Assembly (NCBI GenBank): GCA_027011025.1
Contig: JALVAU010000310.1
Span: 1-7,128 of the forward strand
Direction of reading: 5' to 3'
DNA length: 7,128 nt
Source of the DNA: Campylobacteraceae bacterium
Lineage (GTDB): Bacteria; Campylobacterota; Campylobacteria; Campylobacterales; Sulfurospirillaceae
Below are positions 1 through 5,527 of the stretch, piece by piece. The notes under the pieces are model-generated. The model made no database searches. It saw only the letters and a list, made by a program, of their open reading frames with translations, and was not told the DNA's origin. Position numbers and translations under genes: made by a program. Position 1 is the stretch's first letter. Each line of letters begins with the position of its first letter.

Positions 1-350
1 ATATAATCTACAATGCGAGGAGTGCAGCACTAAATGACCCTCGTTTTAAACCCTTAAGCAAAGAGGAGTTTGGACATATCAAAATAGAAGTCTCTATACT
101 CTCAAAACCGGAACCATTGATATACGACAGTATAGATGCCCTAAAGAGTAGATTAAGGGTAGGAGTAGATGGGGTAGTTTTAAAATCCGGCTCCAATCAA
201 GCCACTTTCTTACCTCAAGTATGGGAACAGTTACCGACATTTGAACTCTTCTTTTCACATCTATGTCAAAAGGCGGGCTTACAGAGCAAATGCCTAGAAC
301 AACATCCTGATATATTAACATATCAGGTTAAAGAGTACAAGGAAGTCTAA
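1..350 (+). CDS. AMMECR1-domain protein, AmmeMemoRadiSam system protein A (partial, 5' end missing)
   Basis: This is the C-terminal 115 residues of a protein whose start lies before the window; the reading frame begins at base 3 and ends in TAA at 348-350. The visible part matches the AMMECR1 family: an NARSAALNDPRFKPL stretch near the beginning, then HIKIEVSILSKPEPL, then a GVVLKSG segment, FLPQVWEQLP, and LCQKAGL near the end. Family members are usually about 180-200 residues, so roughly 70 residues including the family's RGCIG motif should lie upstream. The family is small and soluble, its biochemical role is not established, and bacterial members commonly sit with a MEMO-like protein and a radical SAM protein. 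Here the MEMO gene starts one base after the stop, which supports the assignment. The first possible ATG inside the window (117) is internal to the domain and is not the true start. Confidence 0.9.
   Translation, partial: IIYNARSAALNDPRFKPLSKEEFGHIKIEVSILSKPEPLIYDSIDALKSRLRVGVDGVVLKSGSNQATFLPQVWEQLPTFELFFSHLCQKAGLQSKCLEQHPDILTYQVKEYKEV
306..327 (+). repeat. 8-bp inverted repeat ahead of the MEMO gene
   Basis: CCTGATAT (306-313) and ATATCAGG (320-327) are perfect complements around a 6-base loop. The repeat lies in the last codons of the AMMECR1 gene, about 11 bases before the AAGGA ribosome binding site (339-343) of the next gene. It could fold in the mRNA and modulate translation of the MEMO gene, but it may equally be chance in AT-rich coding sequence. 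It has no T-run after it, so it is not a terminator. Confidence 0.4.
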
Positions 351-351
351 T

Positions 352-1149
352 ATGAGAAAATCAAGTGTAGCAGGAGCTTTTTACCCTGATTCTTGTGATG
401 AAATAGAGCACTATTTTGATATATTTAATAAAAGTTTAGATGATCAAATAAAGAGTGATGACAAACTGTTTTCACTCAAACCCAGAGCCATCATATCTCC
501 GCATGCCGGATATATCTATAGTGGCTTTACGGCAAATATCGCTTACAAGATACTTCAACACTCAAATCCAAAGAGAGTAATAGTCCTAGGTCCTAGCCAT
601 AGGGTTTATTTAGAGGGAATCAGCGGTACAAATGAAGAGTCTTATGAGAGTCCATGTGGAGAGTTGAGCATAGATAAAGATTACCTAAAAGAGCTAAATG
701 AAAAGTTTGCCATAAAAAGCATAAAAGAGGCTTATGAGCAAGAGCACAGCACGGAAGTGCAAATGCCATTTATCAAACATTATATGCCAAGTTCAAAAGT
801 AGTAGAGCTCGTATATGGAGATATCAACTACCAAGATTTAAGCTTAATATTGGAGTATATCCTAAGTGATAGCCAAAATGTTGTCGTAATAAGTACAGAT
901 TTAAGTCATTTTTACAATTTAAAAAAAGCTAAGACGCTAGATAATATCTGCTTGCAAGCCATAGCAAATTTAGATATAGAAAGATTTGAAGAGGGTTGCG
1001 AAGCATGCGGTGCTATAGGAGTAAAAGCAATGCTTATGACAGCAAAAAAAATAGATCTTAAACCCCTATTGCTTGACTATAGAACAAGTGCTGACGCAAG
1101 TCATGATGAAGATAGAGTAGTAGGCTATATGAGTGGATTGTTTTATTAG
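352..1149 (+). CDS. MEMO-family protein, AmmeMemoRadiSam system protein B
   Basis: A complete 265-residue protein of the MEMO/class III extradiol dioxygenase-like (LigB) fold. It begins with RKSSVAGAFYP, the usual MEMO opening. The residues matching the metal-site-like pocket of human MEMO1 are all recognisable: His51 in SPHAGYIYSG (49-58), His83 in LGPSHR (79-84), Asp183 and His186 in STDLSHF (181-187), and Cys219 in CGAIG (219-223). An EHSTEVQMPF block (131-140) is also typical. Length fits the family (about 260-300). The ATG at 352 has AAGGA at 339-343, and follows the AMMECR1 stop by one base, so the two are co-transcribed and probably coupled. The cytoplasmic role in bacteria is unresolved. 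Human MEMO1 has been linked to metal and redox biology, but transferring that here is inference. No signal peptide or membrane segment is seen. Confidence 0.93.
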   Translation: MRKSSVAGAFYPDSCDEIEHYFDIFNKSLDDQIKSDDKLFSLKPRAIISPHAGYIYSGFTANIAYKILQHSNPKRVIVLGPSHRVYLEGISGTNEESYESPCGELSIDKDYLKELNEKFAIKSIKEAYEQEHSTEVQMPFIKHYMPSSKVVELVYGDINYQDLSLILEYILSDSQNVVVISTDLSHFYNLKKAKTLDNICLQAIANLDIERFEEGCEACGAIGVKAMLMTAKKIDLKPLLLDYRTSADASHDEDRVVGYMSGLFY

Positions 1150-1189
1150 TTCCGATTTACTGTGATTAACCTTAGCTTAAAGTAAAATT

Positions 1190-1198
1190 TGCTAAAAT
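1190..1198 (+). promoter_or_regulatory. Putative sigma-70 promoter of rplU-rpmA (extended -10)
   Basis: TGCTAAAAT contains a TG-N extended -10 followed by TAAAAT (1193-1198), 48 bases before the rplU ATG. The upstream sequence is AT-rich and I see no clear -35 box, which suits Campylobacterota promoters, where the -10 region dominates and a canonical -35 is often missing. Transcription would begin around 1204-1207 and give a leader of about 40 bases, too short for a large riboswitch. This is the only sizeable gap (96 bases) between the MEMO gene and rplU, and a ribosomal protein operon needs a strong promoter there. Confidence 0.55.
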
Positions 1199-1233
1199 CT
1201 TGCCCTTAATTGAAAAATTATAAATTCTCAACA

Positions 1234-1238
1234 AAGGA
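1234..1238 (+). promoter_or_regulatory. Ribosome binding site that fixes the rplU start
   Basis: AAGGA lies 7 bases before the ATG at 1246. A TTG at 1210 opens the same frame 12 codons earlier, but it has no Shine-Dalgarno sequence, falls only a few bases from the predicted transcription start, and would add residues absent from L21 proteins. The ATG at 1246 is therefore the start. Confidence 0.85.
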
Positions 1239-1245
1239 CATACTT

Positions 1246-1554
1246 ATGTATGCAATTATCAAAAATGGTGGGAAGCAGTATAAAGTTCAAGAGGGAGATT
1301 ATCTAAATCTCGACAGACTTGACGCTTCGCCAAAAGAGAAGATAGAGGTTACGGAAGTTCTTGCAGTAAATGCAGGTGAACTGAAAGTTGGAGCTCCATT
1401 TGTAGATGGCGCAAAGGTAGAATTGGAAGTTATAGCTAACGGCAAAGACAAAAAAGTTATCATTTTCAAAAAGAGAAGAAGAAAAGATTCTAAACTCAAA
1501 AGAGGCTTTAGAAGACAATACACAAAAGTAAAAGTTTTAAGTATTACCGCTTAA
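1246..1554 (+). CDS. rplU: 50S ribosomal protein L21
   Basis: A 102-residue protein, close to the 103 residues of E. coli L21, which binds 23S rRNA in the large subunit. The N-terminus [18 protein letters not shown] is the standard L21 opening. [10 protein letters not shown] (49-58) matches the conserved PFVDGA block, and the basic tail (KKRRRK at 75-80, then KRGFRRQYT) corresponds to the RNA-binding signature near the C-terminus. The ATG at 1246 is chosen over the upstream TTG at 1210 because of the AAGGA site and the family N-terminus. It is followed 31 bases later by rpmA, the usual L21-L27 pair. There is no Prp-type protease gene (ysxB) between them, unlike in Firmicutes. Confidence 0.97.
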   Translation: MYAIIKNGGKQYKVQEGDYLNLDRLDASPKEKIEVTEVLAVNAGELKVGAPFVDGAKVELEVIANGKDKKVIIFKKRRRKDSKLKRGFRRQYTKVKVLSITA

Positions 1555-1585
1555 ACATATCAAGTAATTATCTAGGAGTTAGGAT

Positions 1586-1840
1586 ATGGCACACAAAAAA
1601 GGTCAGGGTAGTACCCAAAATAACAGAGATTCAGCAGGTAGAAGATTAGGTGTAAAAAAATTTGGTGGTGAGTTTGTAAGAGCCGGCAATATAATAATTC
1701 GCCAAAGAGGAACAAAAACACATCCAGGAAGCAATGTAGGTATAGGAAATGACCATACTATATATGCTTTGATTGATGGACATGTAGAATTCAGCAGATA
1801 CGGAAAATTAAGAAAAAAAGTTTCAGTAGTTCCCGCATAA
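1586..1840 (+). CDS. rpmA: 50S ribosomal protein L27
   Basis: An 84-residue protein with the canonical L27 sequence: [16 protein letters not shown] at the N-terminus, [13 protein letters not shown] (19-31), and [13 protein letters not shown] (36-48). L27 sits at the peptidyl transferase centre, and its flexible N-terminus reaches toward the tRNA acceptor ends. The protein starts directly at AHKK after Met, with no cleavable N-terminal extension of the Firmicutes type, which agrees with the absence of a Prp protease gene nearby. AGGAG at 1574-1578 is 7 bases before the ATG. It is the last gene before the long non-coding stretch and is followed 11 bases later by a terminator-like hairpin. Confidence 0.98.
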   Translation: MAHKKGQGSTQNNRDSAGRRLGVKKFGGEFVRAGNIIIRQRGTKTHPGSNVGIGNDHTIYALIDGHVEFSRYGKLRKKVSVVPA

Positions 1841-1851
1841 ATATTCAAAAC

Positions 1852-1880
1852 GGGCAGAGATAACTCTGCCCACCTCTTTT
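1852..1880 (+). terminator. Likely intrinsic terminator after rpmA
   Basis: GGGCAGAG (1852-1859) and CTCTGCCC (1864-1871) form a perfect 8-bp GC-rich stem with a 4-base ATAA loop. A short pyrimidine stretch ending in TTTT (1877-1880) follows after a few bases. The T-run is weak and not flush with the stem, so termination may be partial and some readthrough into obgE is possible. Its position 11 bases after the rpmA stop is what a terminator would show. Confidence 0.7.
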
Positions 1881-1881
1881 A

Positions 1882-1903
1882 AAATAGCATTTAATTGCTA
1901 TTT
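1882..1903 (+). repeat. Second, AT-rich hairpin after rpmA
   Basis: AAATAGCA (1882-1889) and TGCTATTT (1896-1903) form a perfect 8-bp stem around a 6-base loop, and a T-rich stretch (TTTTATTTT, 1910-1918) follows a few bases later. It may act as a tandem backup terminator or protect the 3' end of the rplU-rpmA mRNA. It is weaker than the preceding hairpin because only two pairs are G-C. Confidence 0.45.
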
Positions 1904-1919
1904 ATCCAATTTTATTTTA

Positions 1920-1976
1920 AAGGGCACCTCTAATAATAGGCAATACCCACAATCACCTACTATTAGAGGTACCCTT
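1920..1976 (+). repeat. 57-base imperfect palindrome (21-position arms, 15-base loop)
   Basis: The left arm (1920-1940, AAGGGCACCTCTAATAATAG and one more G) is complementary to the right arm (1956-1976) at 19 of 21 positions; both mismatches are A opposite C. The loop (1941-1955) is unpaired. The arms are far longer than a normal terminator stem and no T-run follows the right arm. That leaves a small non-autonomous mobile element (MITE-like), a remnant of paired insertion-sequence ends, or a long RNA hairpin. I see no convincing target-site duplication at the flanks and no transposase in the window. Confidence 0.7.
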
Positions 1977-2015
1977 CAATACAAGTCTTATTTGAGATAC
2001 CCTAAAGTTTTTAAC

Positions 2016-2130
2016 TGACCTTATGCACTTTTTTCTCGAAAAGTCCTACTTTTCGTAAGCTTTAGGGGGTTGTAGGGACTTTAGTCCCTGCCACTATAAA
2101 GAGCTTTGCTCATCATAGTGCGCAAGGTCA
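2016..2130 (+). repeat. 115-base cloverleaf-like structured element upstream of obgE
   Basis: An outer stem pairs 2016-2029 (TGACCTTATGCACT) with 2117-2130 (AGTGCGCAAGGTCA): 12 Watson-Crick pairs, one G-T pair and one mismatch. Inside are three hairpins. The first is CGAAAAGT/ACTTTTCG (2037-2044 with 2048-2055, perfect 8 bp, CCT loop). The second is GTAGGGAC/GTCCCTGC (2072-2079 with 2084-2091, one G-T pair, TTTA loop). The third is GAGC/GCTC (2101-2104 with 2108-2111). Alternatives compete: CACTAT (2092-2097) with ATAGTG (2115-2120), and AAAGTCCTAC (2040-2049) with GTAGGGACTTT (2072-2082). CCCTAAAG just outside (2000-2007) also matches CTTTAGGG (2060-2067). There is no open reading frame. GTAG at the foot of one hairpin resembles REP repeats, but a leader RNA of obgE or a small RNA is also possible. 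Confidence 0.65.
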
Positions 2131-2147
2131 CTTTTTAAAGGTTTTAT

Positions 2148-3233
2148 ATGTTTACAGATAATGTCGAACTAACACTAAGTTCGGGAAAAGGCGGTCCAGG
2201 AAGTGTCTCTTTTAGAAGAGAAAAGCATGTTATACAAGGTGGTCCTGACGGTGGAGACGGAGGAAGAGGCGGAGATGTCTATTTTAAAGTCGATAAAAAT
2301 ACACACACCCTCTCTGGCTTTAGAAGAAAACAACATATAAAAGCAAAAAACGGTCAACCCGGTATGGGTAGAAAGATGTACGGTAAAAGTGGAGAATCTG
2401 CTGATGTTATCGTACCTCCAGGTACTCAAATCATAGATGCCCAAAGCGGTGAAGTGCTTTTTGATCTACTAGAAGATGGGCAAAGAGTTCTCTTTTTAAA
2501 AGGTGGAAAAGGTGGACTTGGAAATGTTCACTTTAAAAGCTCAACCAATCAAAAACCAGACTATGCCCAACCAGGACTTCCGGGCGAAACAAGAGAGGTT
2601 AAGCTAGAGCTTAAACTCATAGCAGATGTAGGGCTTGTAGGTTTTCCAAACGTTGGAAAATCAACTCTTATATCTATCATATCAAATGCTACACCACAAA
2701 TTGCAAACTATGAGTTTACTACTATCACACCAAAACTAGGAGTGGTTGATGTTGGAGACTTTAGATCCTATGTCATGGCAGATATACCAGGAATCATAGG
2801 GGGTGCAAGTGATGGTAAAGGACTTGGAATCCAATTTTTAAAACATATAGAAAGAACTGAATTTCTTCTTTATATGATAGATGTTTCAAGTTATAGAGAT
2901 ATAAAAGAGCAGTATATAACTCTAAAAGAAGAGTTGGATAATTTTTCCCATAGCCTTGCAAAAAGAGAGTATGCCATAGCACTCACAAGATGTGATACAC
3001 AAGATGCAAAAAGTATCAATGAAAAAGTCCAAGATATGCTAGATCTGAACGATATGAATACAAATATAGACAAACAGAGTGAAAATTATGAGTATTTTAT
3101 ACAGGATATTTACGATAGAGATAGCTCAAAACCCTTTTTTGTTATGCCAATCTCTTCTGTTTCAAATATAAATATCCAGCAACTCAACTATGCACTAGCT
3201 GATATCGTATACAAGATTAAAAAGGAGAGCTAA
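2148..3233 (+). CDS. obgE: Obg family GTPase (50S assembly/stress GTPase)
   Basis: A 361-residue Obg GTPase that associates with the large ribosomal subunit and the stringent response in the families studied. The glycine-rich Obg domain covers about residues 1-158, with [14 protein letters not shown] (13-26), [14 protein letters not shown] (31-44) and GGKGGLGN (119-126). The G domain follows: G1 GFPNVGKS (165-172), switch I TTITP (191-195), G3 DIPG (212-215), and G5 ISSVS (335-339). The G4 position reads TRCD (280-283) instead of the usual NKxD. The stretch between G4 and G5 is rather long (about 50 residues, acidic and polar). No C-terminal TGS or OCT domain is present. The ATG has AAAGG at 2137-2141, 6 bases upstream, right beside the structured element. 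The stop overlaps the proB start by one base (TAATG). Confidence 0.97.
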   Translation: MFTDNVELTLSSGKGGPGSVSFRREKHVIQGGPDGGDGGRGGDVYFKVDKNTHTLSGFRRKQHIKAKNGQPGMGRKMYGKSGESADVIVPPGTQIIDAQSGEVLFDLLEDGQRVLFLKGGKGGLGNVHFKSSTNQKPDYAQPGLPGETREVKLELKLIADVGLVGFPNVGKSTLISIISNATPQIANYEFTTITPKLGVVDVGDFRSYVMADIPGIIGGASDGKGLGIQFLKHIERTEFLLYMIDVSSYRDIKEQYITLKEELDNFSHSLAKREYAIALTRCDTQDAKSINEKVQDMLDLNDMNTNIDKQSENYEYFIQDIYDRDSSKPFFVMPISSVSNINIQQLNYALADIVYKIKKES

Positions 3234-4000
3234 TGCAAAGAGTTGTGGTTAAGGTTGGAACTCATGTACTAAGCGAACAAAACAGACTCTCAAAAACAAG
3301 AATGATGAACTTGGTTGAGTTTTTGGCAACATTGATGGATAGATATGAGGTGATTTTGGTCTCTTCAGCTGCGGTAGCTGCTGGGTATTCTATGCTTAAA
3401 CTTGATAAAAATGTACTTCATAACCGTCAAGCAATAGCTGCCATAGGTCAACCTCAGCTCATAACAACATACAATAAAAAACTAGAAAAGTTTGGGAAAG
3501 TAGCTGCTCAACTACTTTTGACTGCAGATGATTTTGATTCTAGAAAGAGAACATATCATGCAAAATGCACAATCGAAACCCTTTTAAAACATAACATTTT
3601 ACCTATCATCAATGAAAATGATGCAACTGCCACAGAGGAGTTGGTCTTTGGAGATAACGACCAACTCTCAGCTAGAGTAGCACACTATTTTGATGCTGAA
3701 TTGTTGATTTTGCTCTCTGATATAGATGGATATTATGATAAAGATCCAAATAAAAATCCAGATGCTGTGATGAAAAAAGTGGTTAAAAAAATTGATGAAA
3801 TAGAGCTACAAAAACAAAATAGTACAAGCTTTGAGTTTGCAACAGGCGGAATAGTCACAAAATTAAAGTCAGCCCAATATCTTCTTAAAAGGGGCAAAAA
3901 AATGTTTATAGCAAGTGGATTTGATCTAAGTGATATAAAAAGCTATATGTTTGAAGGAATCCACAAAGGCGGAACACTCTTCCAAAGAGATGCAAAATGA
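3233..4000 (+). CDS. proB: Glutamate 5-kinase, short form without PUA domain
   Basis: A 255-residue amino acid kinase that phosphorylates L-glutamate to gamma-glutamyl phosphate, the first step of proline synthesis. Motifs appear in order: VVKVGTHVL (5-13) for ATP phosphate binding, SSAAVAAG (44-51), NENDATATEE (127-136) with FGDNDQLSA (139-147) for glutamate binding, LSDIDGYYDKDP (161-172), and TGGIVTKLKSA (204-214) for nucleotide binding. E. coli ProB has 367 residues; the missing part is the C-terminal PUA domain, and the sequence ends cleanly in GGTLF plus a few residues, so this is a natural short form rather than a truncation. SSAA replaces the common SSGA, a substitution I recall from Campylobacter ProB. 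The start overlaps the obgE stop, and proA is not in the window. Confidence 0.96.
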   Translation: MQRVVVKVGTHVLSEQNRLSKTRMMNLVEFLATLMDRYEVILVSSAAVAAGYSMLKLDKNVLHNRQAIAAIGQPQLITTYNKKLEKFGKVAAQLLLTADDFDSRKRTYHAKCTIETLLKHNILPIINENDATATEELVFGDNDQLSARVAHYFDAELLILLSDIDGYYDKDPNKNPDAVMKKVVKKIDEIELQKQNSTSFEFATGGIVTKLKSAQYLLKRGKKMFIASGFDLSDIKSYMFEGIHKGGTLFQRDAK

Positions 4001-4911
4001 AAATCGTATTTATGGGAACACCGGATTATGCCACCACAATTTTAGAGGAGATCCTAAATTCAGATATAGAGGTATCGCTCCTTGTAACCCAACCCGATAA
4101 ACCAGTAGGCAGAAAACAAACCTTAACACCTCCTCATATAAAGCAGTGGCTAAAAGAGAGCAGAAAAAATATAGAGGTATATCAACCCTCCACACTAAAA
4201 AGCCATGATGTAACAGCCAAAATCAGCTCTTACAGACCAGACTATATAGTGGTAGCTGCTTATGGCAAAATCTTACCCAAAGAGATACTAGATATTGCTC
4301 CTTGCATAAATCTACATGCTTCACTACTGCCAAAATACAGAGGAGCAAGCCCGATACAAACTGCTATCTTAAATGATGAAAACTTTACAGGTGTTACAGC
4401 TATGCTCATGGAAGAGGGACTTGATAGCGGAGATATTTTAGCATTTAGATATATTAAAATAGAGCAAAAACGAGTTGATGAACTGTTTGATGAGTTATCA
4501 AAGGCAGCAGCAAATATAACTCTACATGTACTCAAAAATTTTAACCAAATCAAACCCATAAAACAGGTTGATGCAGATGCAACGCACTGTATAAAAATCA
4601 AAAAAGACAATGGTCTTATCGCTTTTGAAGAGAATGCTAGTGATATATACAAAAAATATAGAGCCTACACTCCATGGCCTGGAATTTTCTTAAAAAATGG
4701 ACTAAAACTAAAAGAGTTAAAGCTTTTAAATGACTCTATAGAAAATGATAAAATCGGTATAATCAGTAAAATTAATAAAAATTCTATCACACTTACCTGC
4801 CTAAAAGGCTCACTAGAGATTAAAAAAGTGCAAGCACCCTCCAAAAAAGAGATAAGCATATTGGACTACATAAGAGGCAAAAGGTTAGAGATTGGTAATA
4901 CGCTACTTTAG
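3997..4911 (+). CDS. fmt: Methionyl-tRNA formyltransferase
   Basis: A 304-residue enzyme that transfers a formyl group from 10-formyltetrahydrofolate to initiator Met-tRNA. The N-terminal formyltransferase domain (about 1-185) starts with MKIVFMGTPDYA and contains TQPDKPVGR (31-39), VVAAYGKILP (85-94), the catalytic Asn105 and His107 in INLHASLLPKYRGASPI, and the catalytic Asp143 in GLDSGDIL (141-148). The LPKYRG loop is the usual substrate loop. The C-terminal tRNA-binding domain (about 200-304) includes YRAYTPWPG (221-229) and ends in KRLEIG. Length is close to E. coli Fmt (315). The ATG overlaps the proB stop in ATGA, implying translational coupling. No def (peptide deformylase) gene is adjacent in this window. 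Confidence 0.97.
   Translation: MKIVFMGTPDYATTILEEILNSDIEVSLLVTQPDKPVGRKQTLTPPHIKQWLKESRKNIEVYQPSTLKSHDVTAKISSYRPDYIVVAAYGKILPKEILDIAPCINLHASLLPKYRGASPIQTAILNDENFTGVTAMLMEEGLDSGDILAFRYIKIEQKRVDELFDELSKAAANITLHVLKNFNQIKPIKQVDADATHCIKIKKDNGLIAFEENASDIYKKYRAYTPWPGIFLKNGLKLKELKLLNDSIENDKIGIISKINKNSITLTCLKGSLEIKKVQAPSKKEISILDYIRGKRLEIGNTLL
4879..4884 (+). promoter_or_regulatory. Ribosome binding site supporting the TTG start of birA
   Basis: AAAAGG lies inside the end of fmt, 7 bases before the TTG at 4892. No ATG or GTG occurs in this frame near the expected N-terminus, and translation from TTG gives VIRYFREIDSTHKYL, which matches the usual start of short biotin ligases. A TTG start overlapping the previous gene suggests that birA is translated at a modest level, coupled to fmt. 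Confidence 0.7.
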
Positions 4912-5527
4912 AGAGATAGACTCTACGCACAAATACTTGATACAGGAGATAAAAAACAATAATATCAAAGAGCCAACTCTAATCTTGGCAGATCTGCAAA
5001 CTGCTGGAGTCGGAAGCAGAGGAAACTCTTGGGAGGGCAAAGAGGGCAATCTTTTTTGCTCATTTTGTGTAAAAGAGAAACACTTACCGAAAGATTTACA
5101 ATTAACATCAATTTCTATATATTTTTCATATCTTTTAAAAGAAGTTTTATCCTCTTGCGGCTCGAAAATATGGATAAAATGGCCAAATGATTTTTATCTA
5201 AAAAATAAAAAAATCGGTGGCACAATCACAACAAAGATAGGAGAAAACATCATCGGCTCTATCGGTTTAAATATAGCTCAATCTCCCCAAGAATTTGGTA
5301 CTTTAGATATACAAATAGAGCCAAAAAAAATAGTAAAAGACTTTTTGGAGATACTTGGAAAAAAGATTTCATGGAAGCAAGTTTTTAGTAAATATAAGAT
5401 AGAATTTCAAAAGAGTAGAGATTTTTCTTTTCATTTGGGAGATGAGAAGAAATCACTAAAAAATGCTAAATTAAACAATGATGGCTCCATAGAGTTAAAT
5501 AAAAGAAGGGTGTATAGTCTAAGATGA
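4892..5527 (+). CDS. birA: Biotin-[acetyl-CoA-carboxylase] ligase, monofunctional (no HTH domain)
   Basis: A 211-residue biotin protein ligase that makes biotinyl-AMP and attaches biotin to the carrier protein of acetyl-CoA carboxylase and other biotin enzymes. It begins directly with the catalytic domain (REIDSTHKYL, 7-16) and lacks the N-terminal winged-helix DNA-binding domain of E. coli BirA, so it should not act as a biotin operon repressor. The biotin-binding loop reads QTAGVGSRGNSW (36-47), followed by IKWPND (95-100), KKIGGTI (106-112) and SIGLNI (123-128). A short SH3-like C-terminal piece ends in DGSIELNKRRVYSLR. The loop departs from the classic GRGRRG: Val40 and Ser42 replace two arginines. 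The gene uses a TTG start, overlaps fmt by 20 bases and overlaps parA in ATGA. Confidence 0.92.
   Translation: MVIRYFREIDSTHKYLIQEIKNNNIKEPTLILADLQTAGVGSRGNSWEGKEGNLFCSFCVKEKHLPKDLQLTSISIYFSYLLKEVLSSCGSKIWIKWPNDFYLKNKKIGGTITTKIGENIIGSIGLNIAQSPQEFGTLDIQIEPKKIVKDFLEILGKKISWKQVFSKYKIEFQKSRDFSFHLGDEKKSLKNAKLNNDGSIELNKRRVYSLR

Noticed and set aside
1210..1245. Upstream in-frame TTG giving a 12-residue N-terminal extension of L21
   Set aside because: It has no Shine-Dalgarno sequence, lies almost at the predicted transcription start, and the extension does not match L21 proteins. ATG at 1246 has AAGGA 7 bases upstream.
1303..1848. Minus-strand open frames opposite rplU and rpmA
   Set aside because: They are shadows of conserved ribosomal protein genes, with no supporting motifs.
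2029..2055. Hairpin 2037-2055 next to a T-run as an intrinsic terminator
   Set aside because: The T-run precedes the hairpin on the plus strand, and on the minus strand the sequence after the hairpin is A-rich, so neither orientation gives a terminator.
2095..2100. TATAAA as a -10 box of an obgE promoter
   Set aside because: It lacks an extended -10 TG, the nearest -35-like word (TTGTAG, 2070-2075) is at poor 19-base spacing, and it lies within the inverted-repeat element, so support is too weak to list.
4260..4652. 130-codon open frame on the minus strand inside fmt
   Set aside because: It lies wholly opposite a clearly conserved gene, its protein resembles no family I know, and it has no plausible expression signals; it is a shadow frame.
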